DNA of 64,000 nt from Aquilaria yunnanensis. Its lineage: Eukaryota; Streptophyta; Magnoliopsida; Malvales; Thymelaeaceae. Positions 24,520-38,901 of this stretch are shown one piece after another. Within the stretch, counting starts at the first letter, position 1, and the number at the start of each line of letters is the position of its first letter. Made by a program: the position numbers and the translations under genes. The DNA lies in NCBI GenBank assembly GCA_039654915.1, contig CM077594.1:99648893-99712892 (forward strand). The letters run 5' to 3'. The notes beneath the pieces were generated by a model. It was not told the origin of the DNA and searched no databases. It saw only the letters and a program-made list of their open reading frames with translations.

Positions 24520-25125
24520 TAGTTCTTTGACAAATCATCAACATGGTAAGTTTTTAGGAGGGCTCTTATACTTAGATCTTTGATAATGAAGGCACATTTC
24601 ATGGTCTGTTCAATGACTTTGTATGGTCCTGGCCATTTTAAGTTAGAAAACCTTATGAATTGGCTTATTCGAAGCATTCTAAAATTAAGGTAACTAGGTC
24701 TCCAACAATAATGTCATTGGTTTTCACCTTGTTGTCGAATGTCTTAGCTACCCGCTTGAAAAGCACGGGCCGTTAACCTGGTGTATACTTAATGCTCTTC
24801 ATTAAGATCAAAGTTGGCTTAAAATGAACTGTATAAAAAGAATAATCAATTTTCATGCCAGTGGGTTGTAGATGGACATTCCTTGTTAGTTCACCCCACT
24901 TTTGACCTTTCTTATTGGTTTTACAGTGCTTTTAAATATGGCAGCACAAAATGTTGGCTATAGAACTTTAATTGCGAGAAGAGGTTTCATTCTAAAGGCT
25001 AGGTAGAAATGTGTTTCCTTTGTCACTTACCTCGATATACTATAGAATTCCCAAAGAACATTAGGCAATTCCTTGGGCCATTAAGCTTTAGCCCCTGTCA
25101 GCCTCTTCATAAGGCTTTGTTTGCT
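24520..25125 (-). pseudogene. Ty3/gypsy retrotransposon relic (3' end of pol, integrase)
   Basis: On the minus strand, in several frames, the sequence reads MKRLTGAKAxWPKELPNVLW (about 25040-25115), then VTKETHFYLAF. After a gap come FKRVAKTFDNKVK, VGDLV, LKWPGPYKVIEQ and HVDDLSKNYT (24520-24770). These match the integrase core end and C-terminal region of plant Ty3/gypsy polyproteins (relatives have LPxVLWxYRTT, ETPFxLAYG, GDLVL, NWEGPYxV). Many stops and frameshifts are present. No LTRs were identified. It is an old fragment. Confidence 0.75.
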
Positions 25126-25429
25126 GGTTTAATATATCACGTCAACTAGACAATTAGACTAAAAGTATGTAGTTCGTGTGAAATGCATCTTAATCCCCTT
25201 TTATTCTATAAAACTTTAGAAAGCTACATTGTATTATTAAGTACCGTGATATATGACAAATGCATATTGATCTCCTTTCCGATTTTACTCATTATCTCTA
25301 AGCGAACAGAGAAAATGAGCTTAAGGCTAAAAAATATTATTATGGGAGATAGTATTACTGATAAGCCCCCAAGAGCTTCACTAATATATATAAAGATGGC
25401 CCAAGGAACACAAAAATATGGTCTGCATG

Positions 25430-25600
25430 CCAAATGAGCCCCTTAACTTGGCTAACTAGTATGAGTTAGTCCATTAACTCAAACTCGGTCTATGTTGATC
25501 CTCTAACTTTATAACTCAACCTCTGTTAGTCTTTTAACTTTACAACCAACCAAGAGTCAATCTATCTAGCTCATTAGCCATAATGCCACTGCCCTTTTGT
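25430..25600. repeat. Lone MULE-TIR-like segment
   Basis: It repeats the phrases CCTTAACT, TTAGTCCATTAACTC and CCTCTAACTTTA, similar in style to the arms of elements 1 and 2. No inverted partner was found, so it is probably one end of a broken element. Confidence 0.35.
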
Positions 25601-25649
25601 AAATGCCCTATAATATTGAGGACTAAAATACACAATAAGAAAAATAATA

Positions 25650-26765
25650 TAGATTGGCAGAGTATTTAAACCTTCATGAAACCAAAAATAAATTGACAAA
25701 ATATGGATTAACAATGTCTTTCCCAGCCTCCAAGCTCACCACCATTGCCCAATACCAATGGTGGTTAAAAAAAATAAATAGGTATAAGATTATTTCTACG
25801 ATCTCAGGCCCATCACATTCAAAACTCACTCACTCATTCCTGAAATGCCTACGGGCTTCTGATATTCCTCCCAAGATTAAGATTTTTATCTGAAAGTGTG
25901 TTCACAATGCCCTCCTAACTAAAACTGAGCTTTTAAAGCAAAATGTTATGTCCTCACCTATCTATCCCTGTTATGGATCAACTAATGAAGATATTTCTCA
26001 TTTATTCATTCATTGTACAGTGTTAAGGAATGTGTGGGTTAACGCCTTAGGCATTTTAGTGCCTAATTCTAATGAAATTTTGCTAGTTTGGCTCATTCAC
26101 AATCTCCCTTCGAATTCCCATTAGCAATTCGAAAAAAGAGATCTTGTTCTTATCTCAATGTGGTGCATATGGATTGGGCGTAATTCCAAGGTTTTCCAAG
26201 GCATGAATATGGTGGACCTCAAATTATTCAGTCTAAAAAGTTTTTTGTTCATGACTTCCAGTTAGTAAACTAGTTTAACGTGCATATCTACCATATCTTT
26301 CAACCTCGCTTGCCTCATCATGTTAAAGTGTAGGGTCGGACTTTTTCCTTGTCATCACCTACCATATTCCATGTTGATGGTGCATGAAATCTTTTTGATC
26401 GGTGAGGTGCTGTTGGTTGGAGGTGTTAAGATCCTTACTTATGTCTTATCAGTGCTACTAGTTATGCTATTGGTAAATATCCCTCTACTCTGGCAGCGGA
26501 AGTTAAGGCCACTTTAAGTGCTTTCTAGGCTATTTGTGCCAACCGGCTTGATAACATCACCATCATTTAAGACTACACTTAAGCTTTTCTTCAGATCTCA
26601 GACTATAGCTCCATCCAGTTGGATATTAAAGTGGATGTAAGGAAAATTCGTTGCCTTATCAATCTTTTTTAGAAAGTCTTATTGGTGGTTATCCGTCGAT
26701 CTGGCCTTGAGTAAGCCCACTGGCTGAGATCTTCAGCTCTTAAGTCTTCTCTTTGTTAGTTGTGT
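25650..26765 (+). pseudogene. LINE-type relic: zinc-binding RT domain and RNase H
   Basis: In the plus strand, CLRASDIPPKIKIFIxKCVHN, then ALLTKTELLKQ, PCYGSTNEDISHLFIHC and NVWVNALGIL (about 25835-26060) match the zf-RVT module of plant non-LTR retrotransposons and LINE-derived genes. Further on, HVDGA, GAVGWRC and, in a different frame, LAAEVKATLSAF match an RNase H domain (about 26368-26765). Stop codons and frameshifts separate the parts. No reverse-transcriptase core is present in the window. Confidence 0.75.
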
Positions 26766-28182
26766 GTTCTTTTCTTCATATTCCTTTCTTATTACCAAAA
26801 CAAAAAAAGTATGAGAAACAAATTGAGAAATTACAAGTGGCATTAATTTATTATAACTTGGTGACATAAGTTGATTATAACTTCTATATCCACAAAGATA
26901 AGATTTAGGAAAAATTGAAATTCTACTTTTTAGAAAGTTCAAAGACTACATTTAAAATATTTTTTAAAAAATTAATTATTTTTATTTTTTAAGATATGTG
27001 GGAAAAAAATCATAAAAATTAATTTTTTTGTAAAAAATGAAATGATTTAATGTAATTCTTAGGTGAATGGAATGTTAGTTTTCAATTAATCCTAAAAAAA
27101 AAAAATTACAACAAGTAATTATAATAAAACAATTTAGAACAAATATAAAGCAAAAGGAAAAAATATATTTAATAGCAAAATGAATGAAAAAGCCCAAATT
27201 AGTGGCTTCCAACTTCTACAAAAAGCTTTGACTCACTTTTCAACTTCAATTCTTTTAATAATTTAGGTGTTGGTTGGTAGGAATAGACGGTCGAGAGCAA
27301 ACAAGCTACTACGAATGAGGCTTATCCACCACTGAGTTTGTTAAAGAAGTGGCTATTAGACAACATTTACTTTTTCATTCGTTTTTCAAATATTCACATA
27401 ATTTTTTAGACCAATATGCAATGAATTATAAAGGTTTGAGATTAATATGTAATAAAATGGAGATTGAGGGCCAATTTACAATGGAATTATAAGGTTTGGG
27501 ATATTTGATGCAAGTTACCCATTTCTTTTTGTTTGTGAAGAGTAAAATACCTTGGTTACTCATGATTTTTCTGTTGTTGTGTATTTTAACTTGCAATGTT
27601 GCTAAACATTTAAAAATTGGTGACGGTCTTTATGGTACATGGGGTGGTTGTACTAACTCACCGTAACAAGTTACAAAATTACACACACACACACACACAC
27701 ACACAATAAGAGTTAGGATACATTGTTCAACTATAATAAAGGACCCGTATGAACAGTGGTGCTCTTGGCCCATGAATAAGGCCAGTTCAAAATTAAAAGG
27801 AGCAACGTTGTGGGCCATGCATTGAGCCTACCTGATAGACAGATGGTGTCAATTTGTGTGTGTTTGATCATCTCCCTGGGTAAGCTGCGATCTGATCATC
27901 TCCCACCTACTTAATCTCTTCCTTCTTCTCCATCACTTCATAATCTCTATCTTGCAGCTGACGGATGGTGCCAATTTACCTATGGAGAAGTCAAAGTAGT
28001 AGCTGTGGTATGCCGAGGCATTTATTTAACGGTCCCTGTTCGCCCGACTTGCCGCTAATTACTCTTCAGTCCGTTCAATGGTCTTTTTATAGTTCAATTC
28101 CATCAATATCTCACCTCCAATCCCAGCACAGAACATTTCCTTTAGTCTCAGTCCCCTCCTCTGCCATTTTTTTGCTCTGGTA
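26766..28182. other. Intergenic with an (AC)n microsatellite
   Basis: AT-rich to about 27540 with no gene. A CA repeat follows, then pyrimidine-rich unique-looking DNA (27840-28180). A frame at 27965-28228 has no recognisable domain and runs into the hAT MITE. Confidence 0.5.
27681..27705. repeat. (AC)n microsatellite
   Basis: About 12 AC units, uninterrupted. Confidence 0.95.
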
Positions 28183-28544
28183 TAGGGGTGACAGAATGAA
28201 CAAACAGCTCGAGCTCAGCTCAATTTAAAGCTCATTCGTGACTTGTTTGAATAATTATCAAGCCAAGTCTGAACAAAATTTAAAACTCGATATACAATTC
28301 AAACAAAGCTTGAATTGCTTACTACTTGACTCGACTAGATTTAATTTTAGATTTTTTATTTAATTTAAGCGAACAGTTCAAGCTCAACTTAAGCTCGTTT
28401 AGATAAAAGCTCATTCAAAACTTGTTCAAAGCTTGTTCGTATTGTTTCAATCCAAACACAAACAAAATATCAAGCTCGATAATTAATTCAAGCCGAATAT
28501 GAACAACCTACTACTCGGCTCGGCTCGACTTGTTTTCAACTCTA
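28183..28544. mobile_element. hAT-type MITE rich in GAGCTC/AAGCTC words
   Basis: The element starts TAGGGGTGACA and ends TTTTCAACTCTA (reverse complement TAGAGTTGAAA). The flanks are ctctggta (28175-28182) and ctctggtg (28545-28552), an 8-bp duplication with one mismatch. The interior repeats words like CAAGCTC, GAGCTC and CGGCTCGG, a style common in plant hAT-derived non-autonomous elements. It has no coding capacity. Confidence 0.75.
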
Positions 28545-28552
28545 CTCTGGTG

Positions 28553-30067
28553 GCTCTCTCACTCCTCATTGGCTTACTTCAGTCGCTTTCTCTCTTTATT
28601 CCCTTCAATTTATTCGTACTCCTTATCCTTCCATTCATTTCTTTTCTGTCTATTTGTATTTGGTGAGTTTTTATCTGGTTGTACAAAATGAATTTATCCC
28701 TTAAAAACATTAACGCATTCCTATTTACTAAAAATCCTCTTTGACAACCTTATCATTTTCCTTTTTTTTAACCCAATTTCACTGTATATCTGAATAAATT
28801 AATCATTTGTGTGCCTGTGGGATAACAAGGAAAAGAAGGACTAACAATCTAAAGGACAAATTCATTTTTCCTTTAATTGTTTTGCCCAAAAACTTTACTT
28901 GAGCTTTGTGATCTTTTAATAGATGCCTCGCAGGCTATGTTGCCAAACAAAATCATACCAGTGGTGAAGTTCTTATATTGATAGTAAGGGAATGTGAGAA
29001 ATTAGAGGCTCTCAGTTTTGTTACTGATTCCATTTGAATGTTGATATTTGTTGTTATTGATTTGAAAGGAAAAAAAACGTTCTATTGACTATATGAATCT
29101 AGGCCGTCACTTGATCATGTTAAGAGTTGTACAAAAAACAAGATTTAGCAATTACATTAGTGTGGTTCCCGGTATTCTATCTATAAATGACAAGTCATCA
29201 TCCCTTCAAGAATCTAGATCTTCTACTCCCTTATCTATGGCTACCAGAGAATGATGGAGCGCTGTAATGAACAAAAAAAAAGTGTAATACTTTTGCTTTC
29301 TTAGGATGAAATTGTGGAAGCAACTCATAAGGATCAACATGTAAGCGGCTATATTTGTAAAAGATGCACTTAAAATCTATTAATTGAAGCAAATATTCTA
29401 GAAATATAATACCACCAACTAATAAAAATTATTAATTTTCTTTTAAAAAAATAAAATATTATTTTGCTTCTTAAATTGCATAATTTTAGTTGGTATACAA
29501 GTTAAGCAAAAAATTAATAAAATTGAGAATTTTATCTTTTTATGTTGTGCAAAGGGAAAAAAATATCTTTTTAAAATTATTTTTACAAATAATTATTAAG
29601 TAGATGGGGCATTAACATTTAAATAATATGAAATGTTGGTAGTTTTGTGTTCATAATTTCTTTCCTTGGGCTTTTTTTTTTTTGTTAGTGTAGTTTGTAT
29701 TTTTGTCTCAATGTTTGGATCATTAACTACAAGTTGTGCTAGTCTAGAGGATATAATGACCACTTTATCTAAAAAGTGTAATGATGAGTTTTTTGGAGTA
29801 TTTTAAATTACACAACTATCAATGAAGTGTGTTTATCTGGAAAAAATTGTTGTCTATGTTTTATTCTTTTTTTTTTTTTGTTTTTGTGTATTCTTTTAAT
29901 CTATATGGCTTATCAAAGCAGTGATTAGTGAGCTTTGGTCAATTCTTGTAACATTACTTTTTCTTCTGATAGATTAACTTATTGCTACTACCTTTTTTCT
30001 TTACGTGTTACTGAGTTTATACTGCTATTTTACAATGATAGAAACACTGCTCCTACCATGTGGTCTT
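28553..30067. other. AT-rich intergenic, no gene seen
   Basis: Homopolymer-rich DNA. No domain-bearing open frame and no inverted or direct repeat could be supported. Confidence 0.5.
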
Positions 30068-31850
30068 GGATCATCTAAAGGTAAGTTATTTTCAATTTTT
30101 CTTTCACCTATTGCTTTATGCTTTTTTCTTTCTCCCCATTTCCATTGGCTTTTTCTGTGTCTGGTGTTGAGTTTGTGTTACTGTTTTGGGCTAACGAAGA
30201 TTCTACTACAGTCATCTGTTGTTGGATCTTTTTAACAGTGAGTTGTTTCACCTTCCTCATTCAGCACTCGCTTTATGTTTCTTTTTATTTATTTATTTTT
30301 TTTTGTTTTGCTTATCTCTGTTTCATTTTTTATTTTTAGTTTTCTACATTGTTGTCCTATTTGTCTATCTGCTATGCTCCAAACTTATGATCTCTAACTA
30401 GAATCAACAAATTTTCAAATTGTATAGGATTTTGGAAGAAAATCAAATATCCTTTTCTAAGTTAATCCAAACTAGATAGTTTGTGGAAGGTGAATAGTCA
30501 AATCTAAATTATGTCTATAAATTTGTGCCACCAATTAGTTTATCTAGAGTATGAGCTTACACAATTTTTTTTTCAAAAGTACTCATTTTCTTTCAATATT
30601 TTTCTCATGAAATAGGTAAAAAAAATTGGAAACAATAGTAGCAACAAAAGAAGTTCTACACAAACACTCTTAAACAAAATAAATGATCTTTGGTTGAAAA
30701 AAATGTACAAAAAAGAAAAACATGAATGTTGTGCTTTTTGTAAGTTAAGCCAAACACACTTAAAATATTTGTATACATTTCATAGAACAATTATATGAAC
30801 AAATAAAAGTTTTCAGTGGACATGTTAAATTTGTTATGTAATATGTAATATGTAAATGATGGAGTAGTTGATCACTGACAAGGGATGACATTAATGTTAT
30901 TGGAATTAATTTGTTTAAGGACTATCTAGCAACCAAGTGAATGTGGTTATCATGAGAAGTAAGCAAGGATCTTCTAAGGGTAAGTTGTTTTGACTTTCTT
31001 TTTCACTTATTGCTTTATGCCATTTCTTTTCTTCCCACTTCCACAATTATTTTCCTTGTTTGTGCTACTATTTTAGGTTGATAGAGATTTTGCTGCTGTC
31101 ATCTGCTCTTGGATATTTTAATAGTGAGTTGTTTCACCTCCCTCCTTCAGTGCTCACTTAATGTTTTTTTTTTGTTTTTTGTTTTCTTTATCTTTGTTTT
31201 ATTTGTTACTTTTAGTTTTCTGTATTGCTATTTTGTTTGTCTATCTATTATACTCCAAAGTGATGATCTTTAATTGGAATTAAAGAATTTTCAAATTACA
31301 AAAGTTTTAGTAAAAAATCACAGAACCTTTTTTTCTAGGTTAAGCTAAACTATATAGTTTCTAGAAAGTGAATAGTCAAATCTAAATTCTTCCTATAAAT
31401 TTGTGACATCAATTAATTTCTTCAGAACATGAGCTTACATAATCTTTTTCCTAGAAGCACTCATTTTCTTTCAATATTTTTTCATGAAGTAGGTAAAAAA
31501 AAATTGAAAATAGTAGAAGAAACAAAAGAAGTTCTATACAAATATTTTTAGACAAAATAAATGAGTTTTGGTTGAAAAAAAGTAAGAAGAATAAATGTTG
31601 AGCTTTTTGTAAATTAAGCTAAACAAACTTAAAAGATTTGTATACATTTTCTGAAATAATTATTTGAACAAATAAAAGTTTCTATTGGACATGTTAAATT
31701 TGTTATGTAATGTGTAAATTTGTTATGTAATGTGTAAATGGTAAAATAGTAAATAATTGACAACGTGTGACATTAATGTTATTAAAATTAATTTATTTAA
31801 AGACTATTTATCAACTAAGTGAACGTAGTTATTGTGAGAAGTAAGCAATA
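30068..31850. repeat. Tandem duplication, two units of about 900 bp
   Basis: GGATCATCTAAAGGTAAGTT at 30068 recurs as GGATCTTCTAAGGGTAAGTT at 30968. Similarity continues throughout (for example TTGCTTTATGC, AGTGAGTTGTTTCACCT, GACATGTTAAATTTGTTATG). It ends with GAGAAGTAAGCAA at both unit boundaries (30953 and 31833). The units differ by many point changes and small indels, so the duplication is old. No coding content is recognised. Short hydrophobic frames in unit 1 (30005-30401) are not conserved in unit 2. Confidence 0.85.
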
Positions 31851-31863
31851 GATCATTATAACA

Positions 31864-32088
31864 TACTCCCTCTATCTCAACACTTTTACTTTATTTGATT
31901 TTTTATTGTATTTTGACTTAAATTTATTTATATTATTATTTATTAGAAAAAATAAAAAAAATATTTAAAAACTAAATATCTTGAGTTATTATTCATATAT
32001 AAAAATTTTTTATTTATGTATTAAAATATTAAAAATAAAAATACTAAATTAATTATTAAAAATAAATGAAACAAATTTTTGGGAGGAT
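31864..32088. mobile_element. MITE of the CTCCCT...GGGGAGA class, copy 3
   Basis: Starts TACTCCCTCTATCTC and ends TTTTTGGGAGGA. The interior is AT-rich and alignable to 10427-10666 and 11252-11481. It lies about 330 bp upstream of the IDH start codon. Confidence 0.7.
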
Positions 32089-32089
32089 G

Positions 32090-32420
32090 AATCGCTATTT
32101 AAGTTCAAAAGAATCATGCAGCAGCAGGCAGCAAAGAACGCCACGACCCCACTTCTTAAGGAATACTACTGCGTTCTACTAAGAATTACGACTTAGTCTA
32201 GGGAACCCTAAGAATTTAGGCCAAAAAGTCCATCAGTACGTGACAGTGATGGATTGGTGACAGTTAGTGACGATATTTTATTAAGCAAATCGGGCACGGC
32301 ATGAGGTCTCGGGAGTTGGCAGCGACCAGACTTCTACCAGTATTTACTTTGGACTCTTCTTCCTCTCACTTGTGCTCAGTCTCTTACGACGGTCTCGAAA
32401 CACTTTGGTGAGATCTAGCA
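32090..32420 (+). promoter_or_regulatory. Proximal upstream region and 5' UTR of ICDH
   Basis: Non-repetitive sequence between MITE copy 3 and the ATG, pyrimidine-rich at about 32335-32400. No unambiguous TATA box was seen. Confidence 0.4.
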
Positions 32421-35713
<3,293 letters not shown>

Positions 35714-36660
35714 AAGAGAATTTGGCTGCAACGCATGGTCTTGGTATGTCCTCATCCTGCTGCTTATCTTGTCTGCTCAGTAGTTACCTACTTACGTCCT
35801 ATCCCTCCCTCAAATTGATACTCATAGACAGGTGAAGCAATTTGTTATTTTTTTGGAAAATATAGCTAGGCTAGTCAATTCATGAACTCCTCATGAGCAT
35901 ACTCGTCTACGTTTCTAGTTAAAATAAGTGATCAATTCATAAGATCACGAGATGTGTCATTTTTTTGTCCTTTGCCATAGATGTTAGCAGTTACACCAAT
36001 AAGATGTGGCTACAGTGATTCCTTGCAACTTAACTGTTATCAAGGGAAAGAAGTAAAAAAGTTTGCCTCTCTATCTGACCAAATTTTAGCAAAATTTAGT
36101 CCTGTAATTATTTTGTTTTCATTGGGCATGCTTCGTCTATGCAGCATCTATGCTGTTGAGTTTTATTGTCGACTTCGTTCTATGTAATGATATTGCCCTC
36201 TACTTGTGTAATTGGAGGTTTTAACTAATGCAATGTGTCATTAGCTTGTGCAGGCCTAGTTCGCTGGTTAGGGCCGACGGTGTGAAGTAATAAGAGAAAA
36301 TCCAAGGAAATTGAGGGTGAAATGCTGCATTTAACTACTTCATGTTGCTTTATTTGTATGCCCATGCTATGGACTTCTGATCTCACTTACTTCATACTTG
36401 CAGCTGAATCTAATTTATGTTATTTTGTTTCTTGGAAACTATTTTTTGATGCTCATATTCGAAGAGCTACATCAGGATAATCAGCAAATTAACTCGGCAC
36501 GAATCTTGTGTTCGTTAAAGTCTGCACCAGGACCATCTAACAATGTATGTCGGATATTTGCAGCTTTGGACCAGTTAGCCGGTTTAAAACATTATTAAAG
36601 TCTTGGAAGTTGGAACATATCATGAAATTTTGGGCTTACAGATTTGTAAGTTAATACTTT
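35714..36660 (+). other. ICDH 3' flank
   Basis: Probably includes the ICDH 3' UTR. Short frames at 35981-36187 and 36398-36598 show no domain and no splice-supported extension. Confidence 0.45.
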
Positions 36661-38640
36661 TGGATGTTCTTATTTAGGAATGGTAAAATTCAACTCAACC
36701 AAACAACCTGGTTCGACCTAACCTGAATTTGATAAAACAAAAAAATCAATAACTTGAATCTGAACTTAATCGAAGTAAAACTTAAAAAAACATGAATTTA
36801 AATGATCTGAAGTTGAAATGACCCAAGCCAGAATGGACATGAACTTTAGATTGACCTAACCATAACCTGATATGACATGATAATTAAATCCGACAAAATC
36901 TGATTTTAACTTTCACCGTAAACTTTTACTTTTTTCCTTCATTACCTTTCATATTTCATAAGTCTCATACATATGAGATTTCATAGTAACTTTCACTTTT
37001 TAGAACTTTCAAATTTAGTAAGTCTCACATTTGGAAATGGTGGCTTCTATAATTAACTTTCATTTTTTGAAATTTTCATATTTAATAAGTCTTATATTTA
37101 AGGAAGAAACTACCATATTTTTATTTATTTTTTTGTGAGTTTCATGTTTAGTAATTCTTATATTTGGAAAAGGAATTTTCATATTTAGTAACTTCTATTC
37201 TTTAAATACTTATATACTTAGTAAATCTCATATTTGGAAAAAGAACTTTCATGTTTAGTAAATCTCATATTTAGGTTCTTCCAAAACAAATAACTTATAT
37301 ACTTAGTAAGTTTAATGATCTTAGTAGCCAATTGTCAAAATTACAAAATTCATCTCTAAATTTTTAAGTATAGTCCAATAAGGTACCTAAATTTTAAAAA
37401 TTTAATTTCAATCACCTATAATAATTACAACATAAATCCTTGAACTTTTGAAATCTTTACATTTTAACCCAAAATTTTTAAAATTTTATAGTTTAGCGAC
37501 TAATAACGAACTATAACTACATTTCATAAAAAAATTATCAGAACAGGAGTATAGAAAAATTGTCATAGCATGTGTCTAAGTAATAACTATATGAAGTCTA
37601 GTTGACTTATGCAGTCAAAGGTGAGCAAAATTTTAATTATATCCAAAATAACTAAATAATTGAAAAAAATTTCAATTTTCAATTATCCTTTCTAGACATA
37701 GTTTCGGTTTTGGTTATAACCAAAAGCTAATATAAAAATTCGTTTCAATTTTAGTTTGCTTCAATTAAAATTTAGTTAACCAAAATAATTGATTTTTTTA
37801 TTTTACTAGATAGTAGTACTTATGTCTGAAATTTGAAAATGATTACGTATATGATAAATATTCGTTATGTAAATGTATGTTATATTCAGATTTAAAATGG
37901 ATTATAGATGCTTTCTATGTGATTATAATATATATTTGGATTAAAATATATGATGGATATTTGAATTTTGAAATATATATATACATAGAATTTAATTAGT
38001 TTGATTAAAAATTGAATAACCAAAATTTTTTTCACTTATTTCAATTTTCTTCTATAATTCAGTCTATTTGGTTAGTACATAAGACTAAAAATCAAATAAA
38101 AACCCTTAATGCAGTGATAATTGAAGGGTATGAGTTAAAAAAAATCAAATATTAGAAAGTATTACCAACAATATTAAATAACGTAAATATGTAATAAACT
38201 ATATTAACGAAAATTGTTACAGGATCTAAAAAAAAATTATAAATTTTTTAATTAAACATACTAAAAAAAAGAAAATATAACATAATTAAATCACACCCAA
38301 AAACTAAATTCTTTAAATCTAAATTTTAAGAAAAATTGAACACAAAATTAAATAAATTTAGTTATTTCGACTTATGCACTAATAACCTGAGTAAACCCGA
38401 ATCTAGCTCGAAACCCGACCTGAAGTTATTCAAAACTAAAATTTATTCGACTTACATTGAACTCAAACTCAAATAAACCTGACCCAACCCAACTTGAACC
38501 CCAAATCAACCTAAATCCAAATAACTGGGCCTGAACATGAATTTATGCTAATCCGATTAGACCTAAACCTGAATTATCTGACTCAAACCTGACCTGATCC
38601 ATCTAATTATTATCCGAATCTTGTTCCACAATTACTGTTA
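36660..38640. repeat. Degenerate repeat block with two similar ends
   Basis: Both ends (about 36685-36900 and 38370-38630) are built of words such as ACCTGA, GACCTAACC, AACCTGA and AACCCGACC in the same orientation. Between 36940 and 37310 a short motif close to TTTAGTAAGTCTCATATTTGG recurs about eight times with drift. The middle is extremely AT-rich. No coding sequence is seen. It may be a worn non-coding retroelement, but no LTR ends could be fixed. Confidence 0.5.
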
Positions 38641-38901
38641 GACTACCGAATAAACTCTGCTACTGGAAGTCAATGACAAGTCTTGTGGTAACTTGAATAC
38701 CATCTTGTTCCAGCATATGCTTCAGAATGCATCCACGGTCCACACGCAGGCTAGAGAGATTTACTCGACATCAATCTCGGGATACTGGCAAGAGCCACTA
38801 CAAAACAACGTAAACAAAAGGTTAAGGTATCTTTCAATAAGCAACTGGTTTGGCGAAACCAATTCAATGTAATATTGATTACAAATATACGTATATAACA
38901 A

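Noticed and set aside
25183..25437. Plus and minus frames between the gypsy and LINE relics
   Set aside because: No domain, no splice structure, and they overlap each other on opposite strands.
30005..30401. Hydrophobic frames resembling membrane proteins
   Set aside because: T-rich sequence yields Leu/Phe runs by chance, and the frames are not conserved in the second unit of the tandem duplication.
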